From assembly GCA_018609755.1 (NCBI GenBank), contig JAHENZ010000088.1, positions 1 through 39,279 of the forward strand: a stretch of 39,279 nucleotides of DNA, given 5' to 3'. The notes below the pieces were generated by a model that was not told the origin of the DNA, searched no databases, and saw only the letters and a program-made list of their open reading frames with translations. Both the position numbers and the translations under genes were made by a program. Source of the stretch: Salinivenus sp. Lineage in GTDB: Bacteria > Bacteroidota > Rhodothermia > Rhodothermales > Salinibacteraceae. Positions 8,607 to 17,369 of this stretch are shown here, piece after piece. Every line of letters begins with the position of its first letter. Position 1 is the stretch's first letter.

Positions 8607-9116
8607 CTATTCGAACCGACGTTGCGCCAGCATTACGGCCCCAACGGTCGCGGCCAACAGGAGAATGCCCGCCACCTCGACGTGCAAGGCGTATCGTGTA
8701 AAGAGCATCTCCCCGAGCGTAGCGGCAGAGCCAACCTCCGCCGCGGTTTCTGCATCGACCGGATCAACCCCGAGGTCAAATTCAAGGGCCACCACGTAAA
8801 GGAGTTGACTCAGCACGAGCATGCCCAGGATGAACCCTCCGACCCGAGCCCAACCGATCTCACTGAGTTCCGGGAGGGCCGAGAGGTTCAGCAACATGAT
8901 CACGAATAAGAACAGGACCATAATCGCCCCGGCGTACACCAGAATCTGAATGGCCCCGATAAAGGAGGCATTCAGCGTCACGTACAGCCCGGCGATGCAG
9001 AAGAGATTCAGCACCAGCCAGAGGGCACTCGTTACGGGACTGCGAGCGATCACCATGCCGAGAGCAGCCGCAACCGCTACCGTCGCCAGGAAGAAAAACA
9101 TGAAGGGGGACGCCAT
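8607..9116 (-). CDS. nuoJ: NADH-quinone oxidoreductase subunit J
   Basis: Membrane subunit of complex I with about five helices. The 169-residue protein has the family core FIGAIQILVYAGAIMVLFLF (about residues 48-67) and a normal length. The ATG at 9116 (MASPFMFFF) is chosen over upstream non-ATG starts because it begins the first helix. It is the first nuo gene here: nuoA-I are not upstream, where the next gene is ppx, so the operon is split or truncated relative to the usual 14-gene order. The 183-base gap before it probably carries its promoter. Confidence 0.94.
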   Translation of the reverse strand: MASPFMFFFLATVAVAAALGMVIARSPVTSALWLVLNLFCIAGLYVTLNASFIGAIQILVYAGAIMVLFLFVIMLLNLSALPELSEIGWARVGGFILGMLVLSQLLYVVALEFDLGVDPVDAETAAEVGSAATLGEMLFTRYALHVEVAGILLLAATVGAVMLAQRRFE

Positions 9117-9299
9117 AATCCCGACCGAGCTGAGTGAAATCCTAATCGCAGTGAGGGACCCGCCGAGACGGGCATTTCCCTGGAGATCGGCGGGCAAGTT
9201 CAACGCGCAAAGTAACGCGCCTCCGTCGTAGGGGCAAGATTCGGCCCGGTAAATCGTTGATGAAGAGCCATACCTCCTGTATAACAGGCTCCATAAGCC

Positions 9300-10973
9300 T
9301 CAGGCGGCCGACAGGGCAGCGTGTGTGACCGGCGGCTCCGGTTGGGTCCCGTGCCCGGCCTCCATTGTGGTCGACTCGACCGTGAGACTGCGCCCGAACT
9401 CGGTTTCAAACATGGTGCCCTCCTCATTCCCCGACCAGACTTCGAGTTGTGGGTCTCCCTTGGTCGCAATCGACAGGACAAGCTCCTCGTCCGTCAGCCG
9501 CGCTCGAAGCGCAACCACGTTCTGAAAGTGACTCCGGTCCAGGCCCTCGGCGATTCGGAGGAGCGACGCGAGCTGCCGAACCCGTCGTTTCTGCTCCCTC
9601 GTGCATTTCCGATAGTGCGTGTGCGAATCTTCGGGCGGAACGGCTCGATGATATCGGGCCACGAGCGACATGACCACCTCTTCCTCGGGCTGGAACCCTT
9701 GCAGGTCCGCGTGCCGGATGAGGTACCGCGAATGCTTGTGGTGCGTGTCGTGACTGATGGCGTATCCAATGTCGTGCAGGAGCGCGGCGTACTCCAGTAG
9801 CTTCGCGTCGCGGGCGGGACCGTCGTAGAGGGGACGACAGACGTCAAAGAGAAACGTAGCGGTGGCTGCCACGTGCTGGGCGTGACGCTCCTCCCACTGA
9901 AACCGGTAGGCCAGCTCGTGCACACTGCGGCGCCGGGGGTCCCGAAACGGCGCCATCTGACGAATCCGCGTGTAGTTGGTATCCATGAAGTGGACGACCA
10001 TACCCTCCCGCAACGCGTTCGGAGAAACCCGCATGATCTCTACATCGGACACCAACTCGAAGATCGTGTCGAGCAGCACCGCGCCCGCCCCAAGCTGATC
10101 GACCCGTTTGGGATCAATGGAGGGATGAGAGATCCGCTCGTCTGCCGTCGACTTCATAACCCAATCCAGCGCCTTCCGAACCCGAGGTACAGGGAAGGAT
10201 TGCTGAAAGATGGTTCGGCCGGGATCTCCTCCCTGCTCCACTGCCAGTCGCGCGAGCGTCTTCATGGTTCCCGACGACCCTACAATGTCTTCTACTCCGT
10301 GTGTTCGACACGCCTCCACAACCGGCTCCAGCCGATCGTTGAAGTGATCCTGCAGTGCCTCCACGTCTTCTCCCGAGAGGGGGTCCGAATTGACGAACTT
10401 CTCCGTCATCCGCGCCGCCCCGAGCTTGAGACTCCTCGCAAAGACGGACTCTCCTCCCGAGACGATGATGCACTCAACCGACCCGCCCCCGATGTCCACC
10501 AGCAGGGTCGGAGCCGTCAAATCCACAGCACGCCGAACCCCCCGAAAGATGAGCTCGGCCTCTTGCTCCCCACTGATCGGTCGGATGCGAAGCCCCAACT
10601 CCCGACGCACCTGCCGGATAAACTCCCCCCCATTGGCGGCTTCCCGAATCGCACTCGTCGCAAAGGCTAAAAATTCCGTCGTATCCCATCCCTGAGCCAG
10701 CAGGTGAATGCGCTTAAGTGCCTGCATCCCCCGCTCGATGGCATCATCCGGCAGCGTGTTGGCCTCCAGGCCGTGCTGCCCCAGCCGCACCATTTCCTTC
10801 ATCCGGTCCACCACCTGGAAGCTCCCGTTGGCGTGGGCATCCACGATGACGGCGTGAAATGAGTTGGTGCCCAGGTCAATCACACAGACGCGAATCGGAG
10901 AAATCGTCCCGTTGGCGCCGTAGGTGGTTTCGGGGACGAGGATACAAGCGGCGCGCTCATCGGACGTAGACAT
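9300..10973 (-). CDS. ppx: Ppx/GppA phosphatase with C-terminal HD domain
   Basis: Hydrolyses inorganic polyphosphate and/or pppGpp; cytoplasmic. The 557-residue protein has the actin-like phosphate motif VCVIDLGTNSFHAVIVD (residues 29-45), AFATSAIREAANGGEF, the second phosphate motif LLVDIGGGSVECI (about 158-170) and SSGTMKTLAR. The C-terminal part is HD-like, with LLHDIGYAISHDTHHKHSRY around residue 395, as in long exopolyphosphatases. An N-terminal extension of about 28 residues precedes the first motif. It follows alaX by 88 bases on the same strand and may share its transcript. Exopolyphosphatase versus guanosine pentaphosphatase cannot be decided from sequence. Confidence 0.9.
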   Translation of the reverse strand: MSTSDERAACILVPETTYGANGTISPIRVCVIDLGTNSFHAVIVDAHANGSFQVVDRMKEMVRLGQHGLEANTLPDDAIERGMQALKRIHLLAQGWDTTEFLAFATSAIREAANGGEFIRQVRRELGLRIRPISGEQEAELIFRGVRRAVDLTAPTLLVDIGGGSVECIIVSGGESVFARSLKLGAARMTEKFVNSDPLSGEDVEALQDHFNDRLEPVVEACRTHGVEDIVGSSGTMKTLARLAVEQGGDPGRTIFQQSFPVPRVRKALDWVMKSTADERISHPSIDPKRVDQLGAGAVLLDTIFELVSDVEIMRVSPNALREGMVVHFMDTNYTRIRQMAPFRDPRRRSVHELAYRFQWEERHAQHVAATATFLFDVCRPLYDGPARDAKLLEYAALLHDIGYAISHDTHHKHSRYLIRHADLQGFQPEEEVVMSLVARYHRAVPPEDSHTHYRKCTREQKRRVRQLASLLRIAEGLDRSHFQNVVALRARLTDEELVLSIATKGDPQLEVWSGNEEGTMFETEFGRSLTVESTTMEAGHGTQPEPPVTHAALSAA

Positions 10974-11061
10974 ACAGAAAGCGATCTAAAACAGAGACGA
11001 ACGGATGCAAAACACTCAGCCCCCGCCCAATAAAAGCAAAAGACGCTCCAGGATCATCCCG

Positions 11062-11784
11062 TCATCCTGTGAGCTCAAACTCGATGCGTTCCACCCCGGC
11101 GCCCTTCGACGTCCGGTTGGTGATTCGGATGCGTCCCACCTCCGCTAGGTGATCCACGTGCGTGCCGCCACACGGACACAAATCAAACGCTCCGATGCGC
11201 ACCATTCGAAGCGGATCGACGTGATCCGGAATGAGGTCGAGGAGCCCCCGCCCGTCCGGGGTCTGCTTCTCGGCCTCCGCTCGCGCCATCTCCGCCTTCG
11301 TCACCGGCAGGTCCTGATCGAGAACCGCGTTGGCCCGAGACTCGATCGCATGGACTTCGTTTTCCTCGAAATCCGCCGGTTCGAAGTCGATCCGAGAGCG
11401 ATCGGGATGAATCTGATTGCCGGCGGTCTGGGCGTCGAAAAGATCCAGCACCACCTTCGAGACCACGTGCTGGGCCGTATGCATCCGGCGGAGCTTCGTG
11501 CGGCGCTCCTCGTCAATTTGCCCCTTTACCTCCTCTCCTTCCTCGGGAAGACGCCCGTCTACGTTCTCAACGTAGTGACGCACGTCACCGTGCTCTTTTT
11601 GCACGTCCACCACATCGGCGGCGCCGTCGTCCCAGTGGAGACTCCCTCGGTCGGCAGGCTGTCCCCCACCCTCTGGGTAAAAATAGGTGCCGTCGAGAAC
11701 GATGTACTCGTCGGTCGCTGATTCTACAGCGTCGGTGAACGTCGTGACATCGTCCTGGTCGGGGAGGTAGCGAAGATCGGTCAT
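11062..11784 (-). CDS. AlaX-type alanyl-tRNA editing hydrolase
   Basis: Free-standing editing domain that hydrolyses Ser-tRNA(Ala) or Gly-tRNA(Ala), protecting against mistranslation. The 240-residue protein has the AlaX N-terminal motif TYFYPEGGGQPADRG (about residues 34-48), the zinc-binding HTAQHVVSK (about 104-112) and the C-terminal CPCGGTHVDHLAEVG (about 206-220) that completes the zinc site. It lacks the aminoacylation part of AlaRS, as expected for AlaX-M. I use the ATG at 11784; a TTG nine codons upstream is less likely. It lies upstream of ppx on the same strand. Confidence 0.9.
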   Translation of the reverse strand: MTDLRYLPDQDDVTTFTDAVESATDEYIVLDGTYFYPEGGGQPADRGSLHWDDGAADVVDVQKEHGDVRHYVENVDGRLPEEGEEVKGQIDEERRTKLRRMHTAQHVVSKVVLDLFDAQTAGNQIHPDRSRIDFEPADFEENEVHAIESRANAVLDQDLPVTKAEMARAEAEKQTPDGRGLLDLIPDHVDPLRMVRIGAFDLCPCGGTHVDHLAEVGRIRITNRTSKGAGVERIEFELTG

Positions 11785-11906
11785 GCTGTACGGATGCGTT
11801 TGCAGAATCAATTCCGAAGAGCTTCGTGCCGGGGTCCTTTCGCCGGAGCATCGGTCGAGTGGATTCTGTACATGCTCTCTGCGTCACAGATCCGGCTGCG
11901 AAGAAC

Positions 11907-12266
11907 CTACACAGGTCCACTCCCCTTCTCCGGTCGCCACAAATAGGCGAGAATACACCCTCCGACGACCCCTCCTACCACCTCTCCGCCAAGCACGGAC
12001 GGCCACGCTACATTGGACAGAGAAAAGAGAATTTGCAGCCCCCCTTGTACAATTCCGTACGTGATGCCCCCTGCAAGTCCACGGCCAACCCAGTTCGATG
12101 GAATGTATGCCGCTGCGGCTGCGAAGGCTAAACTTCCCCCCGCGAGTCCCCCCTCGATTCCGATGTGCCCGGGTCGGAAGGCTCCATGAAGGAGTCCTTC
12201 CAGTAGCGCGGAGACGCCCCCTCCGATCAGTCCCGCTACCGCACCTAATACAACCCAGCGTCGCAT
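11907..12266 (-). CDS. small glycine-rich membrane protein
   Basis: A 119-residue hydrophobic protein not matched to a named family. Four hydrophobic stretches can be seen (about residues 5-25, 37-55, 58-80, 90-113), with many Gly-Gly and Gly-x-x-x-Gly pairs such as GAVAGLIGGGVSALLEGLL and GGEVVGGVVGG that allow tight helix packing. The frame is open to 12455 but the upstream part is not protein-like; the ATG at 12266 (MRRWVVLGAV) gives a positively charged N terminus. It lies downstream of ahcY on the same strand. Confidence 0.6.
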   Translation of the reverse strand: MRRWVVLGAVAGLIGGGVSALLEGLLHGAFRPGHIGIEGGLAGGSLAFAAAAAYIPSNWVGRGLAGGITYGIVQGGLQILFSLSNVAWPSVLGGEVVGGVVGGCILAYLWRPEKGSGPV

Positions 12267-12443
12267 AGCCAATTCGTAAACGAGAAAATTGTACTCGACG
12301 ATTCGTACAAGCAACCTGCCGACATGGCCGAATGCAACCAGCGCCGCCCGTCCCTCCCCAACCTTCTCAATAACAAAAGCGCCGCCCCGCCCGAACACAG
12401 TCGGGTAGAGCGGCGCCGTGATTTCTCGAGAGTGTGTCAGTGT

Positions 12444-12485
12444 CGAACTCCACAATCCACACTCCCCATTCGAAATTCCACAATC
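12444..12485 (-). repeat. heptameric short tandem repeat after ahcY, 6 units
   Basis: Starting two bases after the ahcY stop, the minus strand reads GATTGTG, GAATTTC, GAATGGG, GAGTGTG, GATTGTG, GAGTTCG: six consecutive 7-base units all fitting GANTNNS. This is one of the two clearest members of the family. Confidence 0.75.
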
Positions 12486-12487
12486 GA

Positions 12488-13765
12488 TCAGGTGCCAGCG
12501 GAGTAGTCCGTGGCGTAGTGCTCCTGCTCCTCGGAGAGGCCGTCGATCTCGACGCCCATCGTGTTGAGCTTCACGCGGGCGATCTCGTCGTCCATCTCCT
12601 GCGGGATGTCGTAGACCTTGTCCTCCAGCATCTCGCCGGACTCATGGCGCTGGACGAGGTCGAGGTGGGCACGAAACTGGTTGGCGAAGCTCATGTCCAT
12701 CACCTCGCTCGGGTGTCCTTCCGCCGCAGCCAGGTTCACGAGCCGCCCGTCGCCGAGCACGTAGACCCGGTCGCCGTTCTCCTTCGTGTACTCACGGTTG
12801 TTGTCGCGCACTTCACGGGCGTCGATGGAGAGGTCGGCCAGCTCTTCGAGGTTGAGCTCCACGTCGTAGTGGCCCGTGTTCGCGACAATCGCACCGTCCT
12901 TCATCTTCAGGAAGTGACGGCCGCGGATCACGTCCTTCATGCCGGTGGCCGTCACGAAGATGTCGCCCTTCTCGGCGGCCTCGTCCATGCTCATGACCTG
13001 ATGGCCGTCGAGCGTGGCCTTGAGAGCGGTGGCGGGCCGCACCTCGGTGACGATCGTGTTGGCGCCCATGCCCTTCGCCCGAGTGGCGACGCCGCGACCG
13101 CAGTGGCCGTAGCCGGCGACGACGAAGTTCTTGCCCGCTATGAGCGTGGAGGTTGCGCGCAGGATGCCGTCGATGGTGCTCTGCCCCGTACCGTAGACGT
13201 TGTCGAAGTCCCACTTCGTCTCGGCGTCGTTGACGGCGTAGACCGGATACTGCAGCTTGCCGTCGTTGTCCATCGCGCGGAGGCGATGCACACCGGTCGT
13301 CGTCTCCTCACTGCCGCCGATGATGTCGTCCATCATCTCCGGGTGATCGGAGTGGACCGTAAAGATAAGGTCCGCTCCGTCGTCGAGCGTCAGGTGCGGC
13401 GGCGTGTCAATGGTGCGCTCGATGCACCAGTAAAAGTCGTCGGTGTCGAGGCCGTGCCAGGCGTAAATTTCCGTGCCGTTGTTGGCGAGGGCGGCCGCAA
13501 TGTCGTCCTGCGTCGAGAGCGGATTGCAGCCGCTCCAGGCCACCTCGGCGCCACAAGCCTGCAGGGTCTCGACGAGCACCGCCGTCTCTTTCGTTACGTG
13601 GAGACAACCGGCAATCTTATAGCCCTCAAACGGCTTCGAGTCGGAATATTCCTCGCGCAGTTGCATGAGGACGGGCATGCGGCTTTCCGCCCATTCAATG
13701 CGCTTCCGCCCTTCGTCGGCCAGACTGAGGTCTCGAACTTTGTATTGTCCTTCCTTGTGATCCAT
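12488..13765 (-). CDS. ahcY: S-adenosylhomocysteine hydrolase
   Basis: Reversibly cleaves S-adenosylhomocysteine to adenosine and homocysteine, relieving product inhibition of methyltransferases. The 425-residue protein has substrate-site segments GCLHVTKETAVL (about residues 53-64) and KWDFDNVYGTGQS (about 184-196), the NAD-binding loop VVAGYGHCGRG (about 215-225) and the conserved C-terminal end with HYATDY. Length matches the shorter bacterial/archaeal type without the mammalian insertion. The NAD loop reads GHCGRG where many homologues have GDVGKG. It is very acidic, as in halophiles. It is preceded by a long leader that could be structured and followed at once by a heptad repeat. Confidence 0.96.
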   Translation of the reverse strand: MDHKEGQYKVRDLSLADEGRKRIEWAESRMPVLMQLREEYSDSKPFEGYKIAGCLHVTKETAVLVETLQACGAEVAWSGCNPLSTQDDIAAALANNGTEIYAWHGLDTDDFYWCIERTIDTPPHLTLDDGADLIFTVHSDHPEMMDDIIGGSEETTTGVHRLRAMDNDGKLQYPVYAVNDAETKWDFDNVYGTGQSTIDGILRATSTLIAGKNFVVAGYGHCGRGVATRAKGMGANTIVTEVRPATALKATLDGHQVMSMDEAAEKGDIFVTATGMKDVIRGRHFLKMKDGAIVANTGHYDVELNLEELADLSIDAREVRDNNREYTKENGDRVYVLGDGRLVNLAAAEGHPSEVMDMSFANQFRAHLDLVQRHESGEMLEDKVYDIPQEMDDEIARVKLNTMGVEIDGLSEEQEHYATDYSAGT

Positions 13766-13990
13766 GTGCGTGTGGGATGTAAAAAATGCAGTAGACGTGT
13801 CGTGCAGTCGTGCTACGGCCCCTGGAGAGTTGCGTCGGAGCCGAAACAGAGTCGCCCCGCGCCCTGATGCCGACAGTTTCGGCAGAGGACATCCTCCTGG
13901 GGTGCGCCCCGGCGATCGAGGGCGACAAGGCCCTGGCGCGACCGGGAGTCACAGTACCACCGGATGCTACACGCCACGGGGGGAACAGTT
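13766..13990 (-). promoter_or_regulatory. possible structured 5' leader of ahcY
   Basis: About 225 bases of GC-rich non-coding sequence precede ahcY. Read as RNA on the minus strand it contains GGGG-CGCA-CCCC (plus coordinates 13899-13910), an 8-bp perfect stem GCCGAAAC/GTTTCGGC closing a 28-base loop (13840-13883), and a CCGG/CCGG pairing around 13945-13965. SAH, SAM and cobalamin riboswitches control this pathway in other bacteria, but I could not match a known consensus. A leader RNA or simple GC-rich spacer are both possible. Confidence 0.35.
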
Positions 13991-13999
13991 TATCAGTTT

Positions 14000-14014
14000 G
14001 GGGTAAATTTCCCC
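14000..14014. promoter_or_regulatory. short palindrome upstream of the ahcY leader
   Basis: GGGG-TAAATTT-CCCC, a 4-bp inverted repeat around an AT-rich centre, in the nhaC-ahcY gap about 235 bases before the ahcY start. Could be an operator; chance occurrence cannot be excluded. The remainder of 13990-14172 shows no gene. Confidence 0.25.
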
Positions 14015-14172
14015 TTTCATTCCCTATCCCCGCCCCCTCATCGCTCAGGACGGTCCGTCCATCATCAGCCCCCACTCTTGGCTTTATGATATGATTCTAT
14101 GCCATTAGACTTAGACAATGCACTCCTACGACAAAAGCGTACATTCGATCGAAGGGACCTGACGCCCTGGAC

Positions 14173-15852
14173 TCAAACAAAGAGAAGAACCATCAGGGTG
14201 TACGCAACAATCGCCAGCCCCCCCGCCACCGACGCCAGCGGAAGCTGCGTGTAGACGTGATCCATGAGGTCCGAGCCGGTGGCCAGCGACGACAGCACCG
14301 TCGTATCCGAGATGGGCGAGCATTGATCGCCGTAGACCGATCCGCCCACCACCGCCCCAAAGCACAGCGTAATGAAGAGCGGATCCTGGGAGATGCTCCA
14401 CGCCAGCGGCATGGCCACCGGAAACACTACCGCGTACGTGCCCCACGACGTGCCCGTCGAGAAGGCAATAATGAGGCAGAGCACGACGAGCAGCCCCGGC
14501 AGCACGGCGGGCGGGATGGCCTCTCCGACCGTAGCCACGACGTACTCAGCGGTCCCTACGGCATCCGCCACCTCTTTCAGCGACACGGCCAACGCGAGGA
14601 TGATCGCCCCAATCGTCACGCCCTTACACCCGTCGATGAACCCATCGATGACCGTGTCGAAGTCCATGCCCTTGAACAAGGCAATGCCCATGCCCGCAAG
14701 CATGGCCAAAACGAAGGCCTCTGCAATGAGGAGCGTGGGATCCTCCGTGTTTCCCAGATAAAAGTACGTGTAGAGATACGGAAGAATGGCGATCCCCAAC
14801 AGCGTGCCGATGGGCCCGACGAAGTCGACGAGACCGGGCGTGTAGCTGTCCGGAACGTCCATCTCCGTGAGCTCCCGCGACGTAAGCGGGGTAGAGCCCT
14901 CCCGATCAAGCTTGCCGGTGGTCCGGGCCCGCTCGATTGCGTCGCGCATCTGCTTGCTCGGCACCCACGACAAAAACTCCCAGGCGAAAAGAAACGTCAG
15001 GATGATCGCAAAAATCGCGTAGAAGTTGGCCCAGATGGAGGAGAAAAAGAACGCGATGCCATCCTGAGTGGTCTGAAACAGCGGTATCGTCCCGGCCACG
15101 AGCCCGCCCACGTAGATGGGCCACACGTTGAATGGAATAATGGTGGCCGCCGGGGACGCCGTCGAGTCGACGACGTAGGAGAGTTCCTCGTGCGAGACGT
15201 TGTGCTGATCGCCGATGGGACGGGCGGTGGCACCCGTGAGTACGGTCGAGATGGTGCCTCCCTGATGAAAGATCAGGCCCATGATCCAGGTAAAAAACTT
15301 CGCCGTCCGCGGGCCGCGGACCATGCGATCCCCCGCCCACTTTGCGAATCGGAGCGCCCCCCCGGTGCGCGTCCAGAGCCCAATGAGGCCGCCCAGCGCC
15401 CAGAGATAGACCAGCAGAATCAGTGCAAAATCCTCCGTGCCGATGGCCGGCAGTAGAAAGGCGTCGATGATGTTGACCTGGCCGGAAATGAGACCGCCCG
15501 CCGCAATCCCGATGAAGAGGGCACTCACCACCTCCCGCATCCAGAAGGCAAGAACGATGGCAATGAGGGGCGGAAGGATCGACCAGAAGCCATAATGGCC
15601 GTCCGTCTTGGGAATATCCCCCGCAAAATAGACGGCGACTCCCAGCCCTCCCAGCACGAAAGCCGCGACCGCCCAGCGGGTCCAATCAGTGAACGGCGAA
15701 GCGGATTCGTTCGTCGACGCGGATGAGGACGTGCTTTCGTCATTCTCAGGCGCGGAGCGATCGGGCATGATGAAGTGGTAAATTGTGAGGATCGCACTCA
15801 GCCCAACTAAGGAATTGACGAGCACGGACGCCAACAACGTCTGAACCCCCAC
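14173..15852 (-). CDS. nhaC: NhaC-family Na+/H+ antiporter
   Basis: Probably exports Na+ in exchange for H+, controlling cytoplasmic sodium and pH; inner membrane. The 559-residue protein has about 11-13 hydrophobic helices and the NhaC signature segments IIAFSTGTSWGTYAVVFPVA and GGSVYGDQCSPISDTTVLSS near the C terminus, plus FHQGGTISTVLTGATARPIG near residue 215. After a first helix there is a Ser/Asp/Glu-rich cytoplasmic stretch (about residues 30-52). The start is a GTG at 15852; the ATG at codon 29 would remove the first helix, so the true start is uncertain. Substrates of NhaC relatives include malate/lactate exchange, so Na+ specificity is inferred. Confidence 0.88.
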   Translation of the reverse strand: MGVQTLLASVLVNSLVGLSAILTIYHFIMPDRSAPENDESTSSSASTNESASPFTDWTRWAVAAFVLGGLGVAVYFAGDIPKTDGHYGFWSILPPLIAIVLAFWMREVVSALFIGIAAGGLISGQVNIIDAFLLPAIGTEDFALILLVYLWALGGLIGLWTRTGGALRFAKWAGDRMVRGPRTAKFFTWIMGLIFHQGGTISTVLTGATARPIGDQHNVSHEELSYVVDSTASPAATIIPFNVWPIYVGGLVAGTIPLFQTTQDGIAFFFSSIWANFYAIFAIILTFLFAWEFLSWVPSKQMRDAIERARTTGKLDREGSTPLTSRELTEMDVPDSYTPGLVDFVGPIGTLLGIAILPYLYTYFYLGNTEDPTLLIAEAFVLAMLAGMGIALFKGMDFDTVIDGFIDGCKGVTIGAIILALAVSLKEVADAVGTAEYVVATVGEAIPPAVLPGLLVVLCLIIAFSTGTSWGTYAVVFPVAMPLAWSISQDPLFITLCFGAVVGGSVYGDQCSPISDTTVLSSLATGSDLMDHVYTQLPLASVAGGLAIVAYTLMVLLFV

Positions 15853-16249
15853 CTCTTCTCAACGAAACCGCTCGCCAGATTTCGGGCGAAGCCCACACCA
15901 CAACGAGCGGCCCACGCTTACGACCTTCCCGCCGACGTTGGGATTATTTTCTTTTGCAATAACGGAAACAGAATATCCTACCTCTGGTCTGTTGGAGGAC
16001 CGTACCTATTGCATAACCCGACTCTCCCAGCCCACTGTCCCCCGGTGACGGTGGTTTTCGTTTTTAGAAGAGAATGCCGTCTACGAATTGAGGACATTCG
16101 GCAGAGGGTCATGCGCTCAGAAATTAGGCGTGCACTACCCCAGCGTTGGTTCGGAGACTGCCTGCAAGCCTGAAGCGACAAAATCTGGGATTCCTTAGAG
16201 ATCGCACGACAAGCAGCGGCTGCAAGTATCCTTCGTCGTGATCGTGCGC
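15853..16249. other. 397-base gap, no gene seen
   Basis: A minus-strand open frame across 15978-16283 has an arginine/serine-rich composition unlike a real protein and overlaps the TerB-like gene. I see no RNA gene. The stretch presumably holds the nhaC promoter. Confidence 0.4.
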
Positions 16250-16732
16250 TCACGCACGGGGGAGGTCCTTGTCTACCCCCCACTTGTCACACAGCATCTC
16301 AAACACCTCATACTCCTCTTCCGACACACTGGCGTCCGCTACGATGAGTCCCTTCAAGAAGTCTAAATAGCGCTCCCCCACGGCCTGCGTACGGTCACCC
16401 GCCTCCTGTGCCAGTTCGGTCGCCAACGTTTCGATGCGGTCGCGAATGGCGTCCGGCCCCTTCTCCAAAAGGGGCGCCAACTCATTCGCACGAGCCTCCG
16501 TGTCCACGCTTCCCTCTTTCTCCATCCGGGATTCGAGCTTTCGGGTCAACATCCGTTCGGAAATGTGTTCAGTCCCGTCCGCATTCATGAGCAGATAGGA
16601 AAGGTCAAAAAGCATTCGCTTCAATGCCTGCACACGACCGGGCTCCGCCGCGCCGGAATCCTCCTCACCTGCCAGGTCGAAGAAGCCTACGCCGTCATCC
16701 GTTGCGTCGGATGCATTCGAAGGGGCTGCCAT
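16250..16732 (-). CDS. TerB-like hypothetical protein
   Basis: A 160-residue soluble acidic protein. After a low-complexity N terminus (about residues 1-30) it is all-helical. The C-terminal end, FLKGLIVADASVSEEEYEVF then MLCDKWGV, looks like the TerB/TerB-like tellurite-resistance fold, in which acidic residues can bind metal. No tellurite operon is nearby. It lies 99 bases downstream of hisI on the same strand. Family assignment is tentative and function unknown. Confidence 0.55.
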   Translation of the reverse strand: MAAPSNASDATDDGVGFFDLAGEEDSGAAEPGRVQALKRMLFDLSYLLMNADGTEHISERMLTRKLESRMEKEGSVDTEARANELAPLLEKGPDAIRDRIETLATELAQEAGDRTQAVGERYLDFLKGLIVADASVSEEEYEVFEMLCDKWGVDKDLPRA

Positions 16733-16831
16733 TGGATAAATTGATCTGGGTGAATGGAAGAAGCGATCGTTTCGACTGCGTGCAATAGTACGAGAGATGC
16801 AGTCAGAATCACGAACACCTCTTGGGAACGG

Positions 16832-17224
16832 TTAGGACGCATCGTAGACCGCGTCTGGATCAAAGACCTTTTCCCCATCCGCGACGAGCCCGGCCTCCGT
16901 ACCGCGGCGATAAAAGCAAGACTGGTATCCAGTGTGGCAAGCACCTCCCTCCTGATCAACCTTAAAGAGGAGCGTGTCCCCGTCGCAGTCGAGCCGCACG
17001 TCCTGCATCGTCTGCGTGTGGCCGCTGGACTGCCCCTTCACCCACCGCTCCTGCCGCGACCGACTCCAGTACACCATCCGGCCCGAGGTAAGCGTCTCGC
17101 GAAGGGTCTCGGCGGTCATGTACGCCATCATGAGCACTTGATCGGTAGCCGCATCCTGCACGATGGCGGGCACGAGGCCAGACTCGTCGAAGGTCACGGC
17201 GTCCAGGAGATCGTCTGCAGACAT
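16832..17224 (-). CDS. hisI: phosphoribosyl-AMP cyclohydrolase
   Basis: Third step of histidine biosynthesis: opens the adenine ring of phosphoribosyl-AMP. The 130-residue protein has [12 protein letters not shown], the core [20 protein letters not shown] (about residues 52-71) and the zinc/magnesium-site cysteines in RLDCDGD and [12 protein letters not shown]. It is the monofunctional HisI form without a HisE domain. The ATG at 17224 is chosen over a GTG two codons upstream. No other his genes are in the window. It is divergent from yidD. Confidence 0.95.
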   Translation of the reverse strand: MSADDLLDAVTFDESGLVPAIVQDAATDQVLMMAYMTAETLRETLTSGRMVYWSRSRQERWVKGQSSGHTQTMQDVRLDCDGDTLLFKVDQEGGACHTGYQSCFYRRGTEAGLVADGEKVFDPDAVYDAS

Positions 17225-17369
17225 GAGCACAGGAGAATGGGAAGAAAACCGTAGTTCGGAAATTGAAAGGCCGCGTCCCCCCGATGGTTCAGCCGAGATC
17301 TATTCCGAACTCCAAGACCTGTATGACATTCATACAACAAGTCTCCATTACTCCGAGAGGAACTGCCAC

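Noticed and set aside
12434-13867. 477-codon plus-strand frame antisense to ahcY
   Set aside because: Val/His/Arg-rich shadow of a well-supported gene.
13766-13990. Direct assignment of the ahcY leader as an SAH or cobalamin riboswitch
   Set aside because: Short similarities such as CCGGTG and AGGAGGAT exist, but the conserved cores are not all present in order, so only a structured leader is claimed.
14257-15456. 399-codon plus-strand frame antisense to nhaC
   Set aside because: Arg/Gly/Glu-rich shadow; the minus strand encodes a clear antiporter.
15978-16283. 101-codon minus-strand frame in the nhaC-terB gap
   Set aside because: Arg/Ser-rich, no hydrophobic core, and overlaps the TerB-like gene.
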